Assembly (NCBI GenBank): GCA_013399015.1
Contig: VWZX01010107.1
Coordinates: 310,001-374,000, forward strand
Source: Galbula dea
Taxonomy: Eukaryota > Chordata > Aves > Piciformes > Galbulidae
DNA: 64,000 nt
Reading direction: 5' to 3'
Shown: one piece after another, positions 24,501-39,500 of the stretch
Numbering within the stretch: position 1 is the stretch's first letter
Layout of the letters: the number at the start of each line of letters is the position of its first letter
The notes under the pieces: model-generated
What the model was told of the DNA's origin: nothing
Database searches by the model: none
The model's input: only the letters and a program-made list of their open reading frames with translations
Program-made: the position numbers and the translations under genes

Positions 24501-27500
24501 GCTATAAATTGGAAGGTGCAGTTTTATTAGTCACCAAAACAGATTAGGACTATTGAATTTCAAAATTTTATGCAAAGATTATCTATAAATTCTTGCAAAA
24601 ATGCTTCTTAACCAAATATCACAAATAAATACATTCAGTTATGCTTGGTATTTTAGGAGTTACTTGCCACCAATTCTGTCACATTCTGCCAGTAGTTGAT
24701 GGCCGTTATAATTAACAAATACACTTGTTTTTTAATGGGAAAAGTGCCACTCTAATGTACAAGCATAACTGAATGCCTCAGTTTGCAATTTGAACTTGAA
24801 ACAGTTTTCACTCCTGCCCCATCACCAACCAAGGTTCTCTGTAGAAATCTAAAGAAGAATGTTTACCACAGCAATAAATTCTCTCTAACAAATTAAGCTT
24901 TTTGTGATTCACATGCAAGAGTGTTGCTTTGGTTTCAACTTCGGTGTAGACCATCTGGTTTCATGGTTTGATTCTGCTTTGTCAGTAGCTTTCACTGGTT
25001 TTAATAACGTAGTAATAATCCAGGAGTGGTATAATAAAATGGAGAGAATTTATATAATTGGTTATTGTTTGTTATCATTAAGTCTTCTCAGAGAGATTCT
25101 CCAGTTTTGTCTCCATCTCTGGGCAGAGACTTAGCTGCTATCCTCCTAAGAGCATGTAGACCAATCAGTAAGACAATGGTGACTTATCCTTGTAGTCTGT
25201 TTTACAAACAAAACTGCACAGTAGACAAGCATTGCTGTTTTCTTTGGTTGATATTTTTAACTGCAACGTGTCTATATTAGGAACTCTTACTAGAGTTTGT
25301 GTATTTGAAGATGAACAGGTAGCATTGAAGAAGAAACTAAAAGAGATTTCAGAGAGAGAGGGGGATTATTTCTGGGCAAAACCTGGCAACAATAAAATCC
25401 ATGAAAAGAAAGTGGAAACAGCTGACCCAGATAAGGTAAGGCTATTAATAAACACCGAAAGAACACACCATTTTCACAGCACTGTTTCAGAACAGTTAAA
25501 ACTTAATTCATACAGGATTTTATTTCCTGTACAAATGCAGTAAAATCCAGTATCAGTGGTCACTTCAGGATCTTTCATGGCATGAATTGCTGCAGCTCCC
25601 TGTTTCACACTGACCTTACTGCACCAATTTGTAGCTTCACCAGCTAACATCTCTGTAGCATAAACTACCCATTCCTGTCCTTCCATGCTGATTCCTAACA
25701 AAAAGGTATAAATCTTTTCTAGTTTGTTTTGAGGAATAGTCTCAAACTTGTCCAAAGTGGATTCTCTCCCCAGTGTGCAAAGCCCAATTGTACACAGAGG
25801 TTGAGATATCCATTAATTACAAAGTTGCACAAGCTTAGATGCTGGACAGAGCTAGCACGCTTACCCTGAATTTTGGATCAGGTATATACATCATCTTGAT
25901 AACAAACCACTAGTGTAATCCAGCCTTATAATATATGATTGGATAGCTAATTTATAGAACTTTTATACAACAAACTTCTACTGTGCCTATTCAGTGAGGA
26001 AAGGTACCTTCATGGGCTGGGGCCTCTTGCCCCGTGGGTATGATTTTTAGTATTATAATTAAATAAGTTCACTCAAGGTTACTGTTTGTTGCCCATTCAG
26101 GGCCTGGTTACTGCTGGTTGCCCACTTGGAATCCTAGTTTCAGAGTGTTCTTTCCTTGTTGACCATTTCCTCGTCATTGTTGTAGTATCTCTCTATCAAC
26201 AGTTACTGTGTTTCTTAACAACCCACAGCCTATATTTGTTTGTGGTCAAACATACCTTCTACAAGCTAAGCAGTCCCATGCATTTCAGAATTTCTAGCTA
26301 GCAACTAAATTCTGCCTAAAACTACTGCATTAGCAACCAAACCTGTAACTACTGGTTACATAATTATTTACATTATTGATGAGCTCTCATAATATTTGAT
26401 TGCTTATATAATAATGAACACAGCAATTTGACTTGCCTTTTAAAGTCAGCTGTCACTCTGAAAGTGTTTTGTTAGATAAATACATTATACCCAGGTGAGA
26501 CTTCTCCAGTGAAATTGATTGCTGTTAGGCAGAAGTTAGGGTTGTACGTGCCATCAGTTGTTACAGCAAAAGCATGGCTTTTCTCGTGGCATATTGAGCA
26601 TTCCTAGAAAAGTTAGTACTCTGCCCCTAAAGACTGTTTCCATCTACATAATTAAGAAATAGTGTATATGAAACGCTTAGTTACAAGTTTGACTGAAGTT
26701 TTAATGCATAGTTGCTTGTAGAAGTATATTTTATTTGTTTAATTTATGTTAAAGGCTATTCAATGCTAGAAAAACAGGTGAGCTAAATCAGGTCTTAAAA
26801 GTGGTCACTTTATTTGCAGACAATGTGTCCTGCTGACTCAGTTATTACCATTGAGGAAAACTCTGTCTGTACAAATGCTTTAAGCACAGAGGCTAATAAA
26901 GTTCCACTGAATGTTTCAAGTGCTCCAGCTGAGCAGTCTTCTGATTTCAGTTCATCTGGCTTACCAGCTGTCAGTAGCACAGCATTTGTTTTCAGGGTAA
27001 GATTTTTCAATTGCATGCAGCTGGGTGGGATTTTTTTACTTATTTATTGAGAACAGATCTATATCTTCTGTGGTGCTTCTAAACCAGAATTCAGTAGACC
27101 TTTTTGGCCTAAAGAATTTTGTCTGAATGAATGTTTTATCAAAGTATTGATGCTCTGAAGACTGAACCATCTTCAAGGCTGATGTGAAGAACAGTACTAG
27201 AGGTGTGAGATAAAGCGTTGATTAGCTTTTAGGTACGGATTAAAGAAACGAGAGAAGTATGAACCTGTCAAAGAGAAGACTTAAAAACATACTAGGTTTT
27301 GAATTACTGTAGACACAGATTGCCAAGTGTTTTTTGTCAGATAGCATTGAAAGTTCTCAGTGTCACTGGATTTTGTTAAGTAATATACATATCCCTTAAG
27401 AAGCAGAAACAGAAGAACGAAGATGGTATCTAGAATTTACTTGAGACAGATCACTATTACTTAGATTACAGTGCTGAACTTACCAGGAACACAGACTGGT

Positions 27501-30500
27501 CAGTGAACCAGTAGGAAGAAGGAAGAGATTTTTATTCATGATACATGTAAATAAAGATTTCTGGAGTGAGAGGCTGATGGTTCAAGTTAGACTAATATTC
27601 AGAGACTGACTTTGTTAGCATCTTTCTAACAACTGAAGCATTTTTGTGGAGCAGTCAGACACTTGCTACAGTTACAAACTTAAATTCATTATTTTGTGCA
27701 AGAGAACAGCCTGGTTGTGCCTAGCAATTGAAGGCAAAGTTTTCTGCTGCGTCTTTATTATGTGGCCAGACAAGGTACTGAATTTTTTATACAAGGAAGA
27801 GACTAGCATTTATCTTATTTTAGGAAGCTGTGCCACAGGAACGACCTTTTAGTGCTTTGAAGCATGAGCAGCAGAAGAACTCGCTTGAAGAACTGGACAA
27901 ACAGAAGGAAGAAGCTAAGCTACAGAAAATAGAAGAAAAGTTTAATCTATCAAAGGTATCTATGGTTTAGCGGGACTTCTTGGAATAGCAGTTTCTGCAT
28001 TTTTCTTCTAAGAAGTAAAAGGTGAAATTGGAGACCTAATGATGTAGCAACAAAGACACAATGATTTGCAGCATGTCCAAGTTTCACTGTAAGTCCTTAG
28101 GACAGAAGGAGATGAGAAAAAAGAAAGTTATTGACAACTACAGTGTGTCACAGTGGTATTCAGTTCCTGTTTCTAGAAGTACTGTTTCAATATGCATACA
28201 CTCTTCTGAAACTTTTTTAAACTTTAGGATAGGAGTGGTGGCTGCTGTGGGTAGAAAAGATTTTGAAAGAAGGCTTATTTTGTAATAAGCCAGTCTAGCT
28301 GAAAATAGGAAGTTAGAGATAGGTATCTCTGCCCAAATCACATTAATTCTGATACCATCCAAATTAATATGGAGGGATCAAATGTAGGGCAGTCTAAAAG
28401 ATGCCAATTGTTTATATTACTAGAGAGAGAATAAGAACACAACAGGAGGAGAGCAAGGCAGAATGGATATGGTACTGACCTCTCATGCAGTTTGCAGTAC
28501 TATGAGGAAAAAAAAAATGGAATGGAATAGTAATAGAAATTGTAAAATATAACCAAAAAGCCTGAATCCATCTTAACTTTATATTTTTAATTATTCACTT
28601 TCTAATTTGGGGGATTTATTTTTCTGAAAACATAGTAGCAATTTGGTTTTGTTGACCAAGTCTATGGATCAGAAGTATAATTTCTGATCTGACTTGCATT
28701 TTAAGTGACAGGGACACTTTTTTCCCATTTAGGGAATTAACTACTGTAGCTCCATAACAGCTTTACAAATGTTGCTGTTGCATAAAAAGTTCAGTCTGTT
28801 GTTAACCATACTTTATAGAAACAGGGTAATTGAGCACCTTTCTGTTTTGTTTTTGTTGCTTCATATTTATTTAGGCTGAAGATCATGACAGATGGGCAAT
28901 GCATTCTGATTCTTTAAAGAACCACCTTGATGCTAAGGCACAACATCCCTTAAATGGAATGTACGAAAAGCAGCCTGAAAGTCTCCGCCTGTCACCTGAC
29001 CCAAAGGAGCTGACTGCTTTTATTCACCCGTTTTCACCTGCAGCTTTTGACAACCTCTTGCCCTTAAAGGTGGGAAATGCAGAGAAAGCTGCTAAAAACA
29101 GTGTTTTGGAACACGGTCCGAAGGTCAGGTGAGTGAGCTTTGTAAGGATAATAATTTCCCCAGCCAGTACATTTCTGATACCTCCTCACAAATTAAAAAA
29201 AAAAACAAGGTTCTTTAGGTTAGACCTGTGGATCTTATTAATTTGGCTATTGCCCTTTTCAGAAATATCTCTAGTTTCACTTTTGAAAGACACGAGTGCT
29301 TCTGTTGTTCATTAATAAACTTTACTGCAAATAATCTTACTTTGTTACTTAGTAAAATGAATTTCATAGTTGTAAACTAACACAATGGGATAACCTCAGT
29401 ATGAAAGTGTTAAAGTGTTTCTAATTAGAAAATAATGCTAAAGCCTTTCTTGGTGATTAAAAACATCCATGTGTCTTTGTTCATAGTTTCCTCCGTTCAA
29501 TGACAGCTCTCCTGGACCCTGCACAGCTTGAAGAGAGAGACAGGCGGCGGCAGAAACAATTAGAACACCAGGTAGACTTTTGTTTTAAAGTCTCTAACAC
29601 TTCAGCGAGAAGAAAGGATGAAAGGTAGTATTTTCTTGTGAATAAAGCACAAAATTTAATATCAGAATCCAGTAAGGCACTTGACTTTTGTGCTTCAGAG
29701 TACATATTTACAGTTGTTTAAGAGTATTTCATTGTTAGACTCTACAGTTTTCTTTCAATATTTGTATAGAGATGATTGCATTTCTGTAACTGAATTCTTG
29801 CCTCAAAAATGTGCAGTGCAAGCTTTAGAGCTCTAGTAGGTTTCAATGCATTTTTCTTCAGTTTCCACTGCCATCAGGAGGACTGATGTTTACAGATACC
29901 AACTCTGTGAATCTTTAAATTTTTGTCTACTTTACATTATTTGTGTGGCACTACAACTGAATGTATATCTGCATGATGGTGTCTTTAGCATAGTGTAGAG
30001 AAGTCTTAGTATAAATGTAATGAGCTTGTTCTGGTCAAACTGTTATTCTGCTAGATTAAAATACTAGCTTGGGGTACGTAAGGTACAAATCAGACCAACA
30101 TTTCTTTACAAAATAAGTATGTTTTTGAAAACATAAAAATCTACATCTGTTTGTCTCTGAGTATTTCAAATTGGGCTGAGGGTTCTCCCCCCCCAAAACA
30201 AAACAAAACAAAAAACAAACCCAAAGGAAAAAAAAAAATAGTAACAGCTACCTCTTGTGAGAAATTAAAAGAAACAAAAGTGGAAAAGTGTTTGAAATAA
30301 ATTTTCTTGAATTTTTTATACATCCAAATCCAATTATTATAGATATATGTGAAGTATATCAATAAATATCTTAGGATACCTTAATATTAAATATTATCTG
30401 TTAATTTTCCTTATTTTTCTGATACTGTTAGAAAGCAATAATGGCTCAGGTAGAAGAAAAACGGAAGAAGAAACAACTGGAGGAAGAGCAAAGAAAGTTG

Positions 30501-33500
30501 GAAGAACAAGAGGAAGAACAGCGTCTAGCAAGAGAAAAAGAACTAATGCAGAAACAGTTTGAAGAAGATCTGCTGAAACAAAAACAAAAGGAGGTGGGGG
30601 TTTGCATTTTCCTCAGTGCAGGTGGTGTGTAATAATACTGAGTTCTGAGGAAAATGGGTTTTGTTCTTCACCTTCAAAACTGTGTCACGTTGTCATTTTG
30701 AAATGAAAACTACCTGTAATTCAGACATTTGAAAGCAAAGTCCTCAATTAATAAACTTGTAACACCATACACAGTTAAGGCAGGTTTCTTTTTCAGGACA
30801 AGGGCCTTTTCAGGAAGAGAAATCGTAAGAACTGGCAAAAACTGAACTGTAGTTTAAATAATGTGGAAAGATGCATTTTGTAATGCAAATTTTACATTTT
30901 TTTTTACCTCAAAGTATTAGACAATGTTAGAAAATATCTAGATACTCACTTTTTAATGTTAGGATTGAACAGCTTTCAGTAGCACAGCAGAAGTTCTGAA
31001 TGTATAATCATAAAAAGTTATATATTACATTTTGCATATGCCCAGCTAGTTTTGGTTTTGCTTTTAAAAAAACAAGCATTACCTAAAATAAGAGTGTATG
31101 TGAACCTGGAGGATTATATGGGGATTAAGTAATACTATTAATTTTATTCTCAAAATAAATCATCACTTTTTTTTTTAAAGGAACTCATGACTTCTAAAAC
31201 AAATGAGCTCTATCAGACAATGCAGAAAGCTCAAGAGTTAGCACAGAGATTAAAGCAAGAACAGCGCATTCGAGACTTGGCTCAGAAGGGACATGACATT
31301 TCCAAACTTCAGAAGAATCTTGGCAGTGGCAAGTACAATTCTCCCTGTATTCACTTTGCCTGTTGCTTTGGTGTTTGTGTGCAAGTTGTTTGCATTGTTT
31401 TGGTTTGGTTTTTTCCCTGTCTGCATTTGAAATTCAGAAGTCGCTCTTTTGCTTCACAAACCAAAGTTCATTTCACCTTAGTCACCTTCCGAACAAATAT
31501 CAGCGTTGACTAACACAGAGGAAATTGTACTTTAGTAAGCTTCAAATACTGTATTACATAAAGGAAGAAATATGAACTTCTCAGGAGTTCATAAGGAATA
31601 TTCAGACCTATGTGCTGTCAATTAGATTTCCAGTGAAAAAGGGAGAGTATTAAAATCTGAACCATAGTTCTCAGTCTTTCCTAGAGTTCTAAACCTCAGT
31701 CGTCCGATAACTTGATGGCACAGTTGAAATGGATCATCTGTGACAAAATTAAACAATTGTACTTACTTCTTTTTAGGTGATACAGAATTTCAGAGTTGTA
31801 ATGCTGGCATTTCACATCGAAGTCATCATTTTTGTGATGCCGTTAAGAGTCACGTTGATCAGCAGCCTTCTCCTCGGAAAGACACCGCTGTGCAGACAGG
31901 TATGCAGCCCTGAAATTTAATTACTCTGATGTACCTCAAGAGAGAGTAGAACAGTGTGTTTGTGAAACTGAGCCAAATCACTGTCATTCAGAATGGACTA
32001 AAACTAGGAAGAAATATTTGGCAGACAGAAGCATGTTGGTGTATTACAATGTATCGTTGTGTTCTTCTCGATAAGTGCTGTGTCTAGATAGTTGCTCCCA
32101 GTTGCAGGTTCAAATTGCACAGTCTGAAATATGGTGTTGACTTCAGAGTCATGGGCACAAACCATGTAGGACTAAATTTACTAAGGCATTTAAAATACGT
32201 GTTTGTAATAGTCTTCAGTGCCAGTGTTCACAGGTTTGCCTAACATGGTTTACTACCAAGCAGGGCTGGGTTCCTAGTAAGTGCTTGAAAATATTGCCAG
32301 AAACAGTGTCAATAATTCTGGAATTAGAAAACTAGAGTCACTGGAAAATGTCAACTTACATTCAAATGTTTGGAAAAGTTTTCTATAATTCTTGCTAAAT
32401 ACCCAGACAGAATTGCAGTTCCAGTCTTTATCTTGATTTTGTATTAAAAAAAATTAGCTCAAACTTAGTCTGCAGTTATGAATGTTGTAGATGAGGTGTG
32501 AATGAGCTGATTCTTACAGACACTTTATGCCTTGTATTTAGAAATGTATTAGCTTATCACTTGTGAAGTGAAAGCTTTATTTGATTTATGTTTGCTAAAG
32601 CAAGAACTAATATTTTGGTTTTGACAGTTCTGGTAGAAAGTTTATTGTGAAGCTAGAGAGCTTATAAATTAAATAATGCTTTTGTGTATGCCCCTTAATA
32701 AAGAAAGAAGCTAGCTTGTTAGAAAGTTAACAATTGAACAAAATTACCTCCACTGGAAGACAAGGATTAGGAAAGCTAAGTTATTCCCGCTGGTGCTTTG
32801 AATATGACCAAGCCATTTGCATGCTGAAAAACAGATCAGAAGCTGTCTTTTGCTCTTTCCCTTTGGGTACCATGACAGAAATAGAATTCTACATTTTAAA
32901 ATAATGTAGTTTCATTTACATAAATTTAGCTTTACAGTGACTTGATTTTGTTCTCCAGTTGTTTTTTTTTCCCACTCCTTACAAGTTTACTTCTACTGGT
33001 CCTATCTCCTGTGCAAAAAAGAACAAAAAGCTTCACAAAACTGTAAGAAGTTATTTTTGAATAAAATCAGTAATGGCACATTATATGCCTTTAAAAGGCA
33101 AACAGGTAATCTGAACAGCTTAAACTTGGAGTTAAAATATAATTTTTATTTTTTTTTTTTAGATTACTTTAATACTTCAGCATACACTGAGCCAGCTGAG
33201 GAAAGAACTGTGTGTTGTGGATCACCTGATATTTCCATAGAATATAAAGAAACATCTAACAGCAAGAAATACCAGAAGGAAATGCAGTATATCGGTAAAA
33301 ATAAAATTTCAGGTAAAGAGACCGGTGGCATTTACAGTGATCTGTATGAACAATATGCAAGAAAAGACAGACAGATTAAACCTTCAGAAAAATACAGCAA
33401 AAGACCAGACTGGAACATAAACAAGCCTGGGAAAAGATACATTCCAGCATCAGAAAGATACCCTAAAGAGCTACAAAAACAAAGGGAAGAAAACAAAGTA

Positions 33501-36500
33501 AGGCGACAAATGGAGCTGCTTCAGTTGGTAGAAAGAAACACTCCTGGGAATCTCTGCCCAAAAAAGGGTGGTTACTTAGACAGGTCTCCTTCACCTCACG
33601 AAGAGAAAAATATGAAGAACAAGGGACACAGAGTCAAAAAGGTAATTATTTGGTCTTCAACAGCAGTAGTGTGTGTTTTAAGAGTCTTGTTCCACACAGT
33701 TTTGCCTGGGTGGGAATTCAGTTGCGTACCTCAAGTATGGAGAATTTTCCTGTGTATAGAATAATACTACAGCAGTGTTTCCTTCATCAGGATCAGAAGA
33801 ATAGGTACTGATTTTGTGACTTAGCTTTTACTGTTACTGCAGTCTTCCAAAGTCTCAGCTGTTTTTCATTTATTCATTTTCACTGATTCATTATGTAAAC
33901 AGGGAGCTTGACTGAAAGTAGTGTGCAGGATAAAATGTCACCGCTGAGTTTCTCTTCTTTGTCATCATTATGGTGTGGAGATGGTTAAGTGTGTATAGGA
34001 GTACCTGTTCAAGAAAACAGTTCTTATTTCTGCAAAGAATATGGATTACTGAGGATGTAATCTGTTGCCATAGAAATGCATCCTTGTCAGTGGAGTCATT
34101 TGTTCTCCATTTGTAGTAAACCTGTGTCAGTATAGTTCATGGCTGAGGAAGAAAAGAGTTTTCCTTTAAAGAAAATGCTATCACATATATTCATGCCTTC
34201 TCTCTCTCCTTTTGTCTTTCTCTTGCTTGCTCACTCTCTGTAGGTATGTATACACATATGTATACATAAACATCTCACTTTCTGACCCCTTCCAACAGAA
34301 AAAATCTGGTGTAGAAAAGGTGGCCACTTCAGTTCTGTTTAGCCATTTCTTTCCTGTGGCTACATGCACATATTTGAGATGCTGTGGGCATTGGAAAAAA
34401 AAAACAGTATGTGACAATGTGTAACTGTTAGCATAAGCATCTTTAAAGATTTATTGGTTTGTTGGTTTAGTTGAGAATAATGGTAAAGCTGAATGGTGTG
34501 CTTATGTTATTGGAATGTAAATGTTCAGGAATTTTTTTCCTGCGAAATGGGGCAATGAATTTTAAGCAGACTTTTAAGATTGATAAGCATAGTGATACCA
34601 TAAGAAGCATGGGATATGTTAATATTTTTCATTTAGATAGAAAACTTCTACTGACTCCCATCTACAAACATGACCTTTCCTTTAATAATCATTATCCTGA
34701 GCTGAACCATTCAGGTTTACAAATGCAGCTTTCCAAGTTAATTGGAAAATATGTATAGTATTTTGGTAGCGCTTAGAGCTGCCAAGACATAGAAAATTGG
34801 AGCAAATCCTCCTGTAATTTATTTAATTTAGTTCATAGACACTACAAGTCTCTTTAATGCAAGTCTTGGATAAATACCTTTCTCCTGAACCCAGGTCAGA
34901 CAGCCCTTTTGGAATTTCAGAATGAACTTGTCTTGAAAATTGAAAGCTTTTAATGTAAAAAACATGGAGCTTTTTACTTTTGACTTTCTTGGTTTTCTCC
35001 TAGGAAGAACAATTACATAAGAATCATTTGAATGAAGAAAGGTATGTCAGTAGTCCACATTAATGAAATGTATAAATAAATTAATAGTGAAATTTGTTTT
35101 TCTTCCCTGATTTTTATTTTTATTAAAATAATTTAGATGCATGTAATTGTCTACTATTAAAAATACACAAGACCAGACAAACTGCAGGTGTAAAAGCAGA
35201 GTAAATGAGTAAAAGTCCAGTCTCTGAGAATTCTTTGAGACAAATCAATCACATTACTTAAGTATTGTTTGTTCTGTTTTGTTTTTTTTTAACTGAAATT
35301 GTTTCATACAGATCTGAATCACCACCTGTTCCAGCAGTTAAGAACAGATTACACCAACTACAACAAAAACAGATACGTGCTTCTAATTTCCCGCTGTGTA
35401 ACAACAATAGTAGAAGAGAGAAAAATAATGAGACAGAGGGACAGCAGAGGAGCTCCCCTCCTCCCATCACAGAAGCTGGAAGACCTCCCTCTTCACAATT
35501 TATTCCGTATGTTCGAACAAATGAAGTATATTATCTTGACCCAGATGCACCAGTGACTAGACCTTCAACACATGACCCACAGTATCGACAGTTTAATGGT
35601 ACTGGAATGTATTGTGAACTGATCCATGTAGAAGAGAAGAAATGTTACAGTGATTTAGTTCGAAGTGCTACAGTTTGTTCACTTGGGTATTACTGAATTT
35701 TGCAGTAACAAAATTTCTTTTTCCTTTTACTGTTTGTCTCTTTACCTTGAATCAAGTACGACTGCATTTCTCTGCTATTAATTGTATAGAGATTTGGATG
35801 ATAGGTATCTCAGTGTTGTTTGACTTAAAAATAGCGACTGTAATCTGATGGCAACCAAAGCCTGATTTTCACAAGCTGTGAGAATCTGCTGCTTCAAATT
35901 TAAAACAAAATTGATAAAAGAGTATTGTTAACTGATTTGATACACATTTGCTTTTAGATTCTTACCAAACACCACGGCAGATTTTCAGCTCTGATCACAT
36001 CAGAGATCCTCTTCTAAATCCTGACGTCGTTAAAAGTAGAGAGAGACAACAAGCAATTCTCAAAGGATTGTCAGAGTTACGCCAGGTAAGCAAAAAGTTA
36101 CTGGACAAACACGAAGGTGTATATAGACTGAAGTCAAAATGAACATTGCAGACTACCACAGAGTTATAAGCATTAGTCTTAATTCATTTTTCCATCATGC
36201 ACGACTAAGTTTTGGGCCCTTTCCTCTACTTTTGTTCCCTCTTACTCATTTTGCTTTTCATATGTTACTGCCCCTTTTGGACTGTCCTTGGAGAGAGACT
36301 GCAGACTCCTTAGTCCTTGGATTAGCTATGAAACAGCAAGTACCACAGAAAACTCAATAGCCAAGTGGAATGGCTTTGTTTGGTCTCTAGGTTAGATAGT
36401 TACAGTTAAAAATGTTTCAATTCTGAGGGAGGAAAACAGTATTTTAATAAAAAGCTAGAACCCTCGTTACTGAAATTTCATTTCTGCATTTCCTGGGTAA

Positions 36501-39500
36501 GGCAGTCATGACAGAGCAGTGTGGCTGGTGCAGAAGGGTTAACACTCCTGTCAGTTCTGGAAAAATACTGTAATTTGCAAATTTGAAGTGTCAACACTTA
36601 CAACATCCTTTTAACACAGCTATTCATTAACGTGTAAAAGTAAAATTCAGGATATGTCAATCGGCCAAATTCATTGAGTGAATATAAAATGAAATTTAGC
36701 TTAATGCTACACACATGAGCTCCTGAGACAAAAGCCTGTGTATGCTTGTATATACTGTTCCATTTGTAGTAAGTTACTGGTGATGATATACAGGATTACC
36801 AGGAGGATTCTGAATATGGTGAGACTGTCTTTAAGGACCTATGTTGCCGTAGATTAAAGCAGCATAAAAGATCATAGCTGCTAACTGTGTAGCTACATAT
36901 TTTCCTAATTGGGAGTCAGAATACCAAGAAAAATACTGTCAGACATCTAGGTACTAAAACATGAGAATTTGATACTTCACCTGTTGGCAGCAAGGTGTGG
37001 ACCATAGCGGATGCAAACTGCAGGTCTGGATAATCACATGAGCAGGTTCATTTTATGCTTCTAAATGACCTGACAGAGGACTGCAAGACAAAACAAACAC
37101 TTTTACTTTTAGGTTTGCACTTTGTTCTTGAAGAACACTAAACATGTATCAGTATCTTCCTTTTTTGGTTTTTTTGAATGGTTCCATACTAAAAAGTACT
37201 TTATACTAGCAATACTATTTTTCTTTGCCTTAAGGAAGAAAAATTTCATATATGATCATAATAAGGGGAGGAGATCTGAACAGACTTGAATACAACAAAA
37301 CTATCAGTAGTTAAGGCTGTTAATTACCTGCTGTGCTTTAGAAAGACAGTTCTGCTGTGTGTTCATGGTGCTTCAGTAGTAGTAAATTCCTTGTGCAAAC
37401 GAAGGATCACGGCTCTCCCCAAGTTAGTAAGAAAAGTTATGGCCCAAGAACACTGAAAGGTTGCCAGTTTATAAAGATTGGATCTGGTCTTAATGGTCAT
37501 GAACATTTTTGTTAAATACCTACAACTGTTAAGTGTTTTGTATTCAGTCTTCATTTGTCAGAGGTATTTTGGTTCAGAAAGAGTGAAGTCAGCTTCAAAG
37601 CACAATTTGATCCTTGTGCTTGCTGAGGTGAACAAAAGCCATGGGTATTTAAAGAGTTTTAAGGTGATCATAACCATACTGATAAACTTAAGAGACAGCA
37701 GCATAGGGACATTTTTGATAGTACATATTCAAGTCTTAACAGTGGCTGAAAACTGTTGCTAGTCTTTCCATGGATCTTGGTTCTAGAAGAGAGTTAACTT
37801 AAAACATACAGAGTTCTATTTTAAATACCCTTCCAGCTGCAGAATGCATTTGGGACATTAACTGTTCTATTTAGGTGTATCCTGTATACCTGAGTATTGT
37901 GTATTCCTACAGATGACACCAGTTTTCCATCAGTTATTTCACTGAGAAGAGTTAAGCAATATTTTATATGAAATACAATTTAGACAAAGAGAAGAGAGTA
38001 CTTCTCTGAGAAGATAATCTTGTCTTGGGGGTTTTTAAATGTGTATATACATGTGTGTGTATATAGGATTGATAGTTTCAGAACATATGTATTCATGACA
38101 TATTTGGCCATTCCTTAGCCTTCTTTTGTTTGGGGGAATTCACAGCATATTTGACCAGTCTTTTAGCCTTTGAAATAACACAGCCAACTAGAGTGCTAAA
38201 TACAATTGGGCTGTTTCAGTAACAGTCTGGCTGAGCCATGGAAGACACCAGTGAAAAGAGAAGGCAGATGAGGGCCTTCCTCTGCCAAAGGGAGGGTGAT
38301 TTTGTCATTACATTTGTTACAAGGCAGCAAGTCTCTTCCTGTATTTCAGGTGACAGCAGTAAGAGGAATTATCAACAGACTTTTATTTTGCTCACTGAAA
38401 TCTAGAGTGGAAAGGCCAAAACCCAGCTACAGTCAGTACATACCAGAGCATTTTTTTCCTAAAGCAATAAAACCATGTGCCAAGAGGTTGTAGCCTACAA
38501 TGACTAAGCAATCTTGCCAGCCCCCAGCAGGCTGTCAAAGGACATGCCAAGAATGTCCTCACTGCTTGTCCCCATGTCGATATTTCACCTTACTTTTCTC
38601 TAGGCCCTTTTTATTACCTTGGCCAGCCACGCCACAGCATTTTTTCCAGTTTTCAATGTCTCTTGTTTCTCAACTTGTCTCTGGGTTGATTTAACACAAT
38701 TTATTGCATTATTTTCTTTTGTAACATGCTACCAAATACAGAAAACCACTCTAATAAAAGTAATTATTGACAAAGGGACTTAAAAGTCCACTGACCCATT
38801 AATAGAAATAGAAAATACTGTTGATTAGTTAAAAGCAATTAATCAAAGTAGGCAGCTGCTGCTTTTGGAAGGCTAACAGGCTTCTTTGCTACTTGTGTTA
38901 GGTCTATACTGAGCTGTACCAGCAGCCAATAACCTGTATTGTTGGGAAAGGTCTTGTAACTCTCAGGAAAAATACCATTGTAACTTTTTTTTTTTGGTAA
39001 ACAAAAGCCTTAACAAGTAAATTGTTTTAAAATACGAAACAGTGACACCATATTAGTTCAGGCTGCATATGGAAGACAGAACATTCACATTTATATTCTG
39101 TTTATTTCAGGGCCTCCTGCAGAAGCAGAAGGAATTGGAGACTGCTCTGATTCCCACTATAGCTCAAGAGAACTTTATGTTGCCATTTCAGAGGTATGTA
39201 TGGATGTTTTGAATTCTTAAAATGTAAATGCACAGCACTTTGCTGCTGTAATTAACTATGAACCATCTCTAACTCTTTTAATGAAATATTTAAATCATGT
39301 GAATTTGGATGATTACAGCGTCATGTTGCTTTTCATGTTGAAGGCACATTAAACTAATGATGGTGTGTCTGTTTAGAATGGTCTTCATGGTACCTGAAGA
39401 AATATGTCCATTTAATATAGACCACTGAAACACAGGATAAAAACGTTCCAGGGTTTTTGGTACATGTATTTTGATAAATAAAAAAGATTAAAATGTAGTC

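Noticed and set aside
33057..33162. Start of the 235-codon frame as a true N-terminus
   Set aside because: These bases include the T tract and acceptor of intron 14; the real exon begins at 33163.
35599..35696. Open extension after CCDC66 exon 17
   Set aside because: It follows a usable donor (gtactg), and the next exon restores the conserved C-terminus; it is a read-through of the intron.
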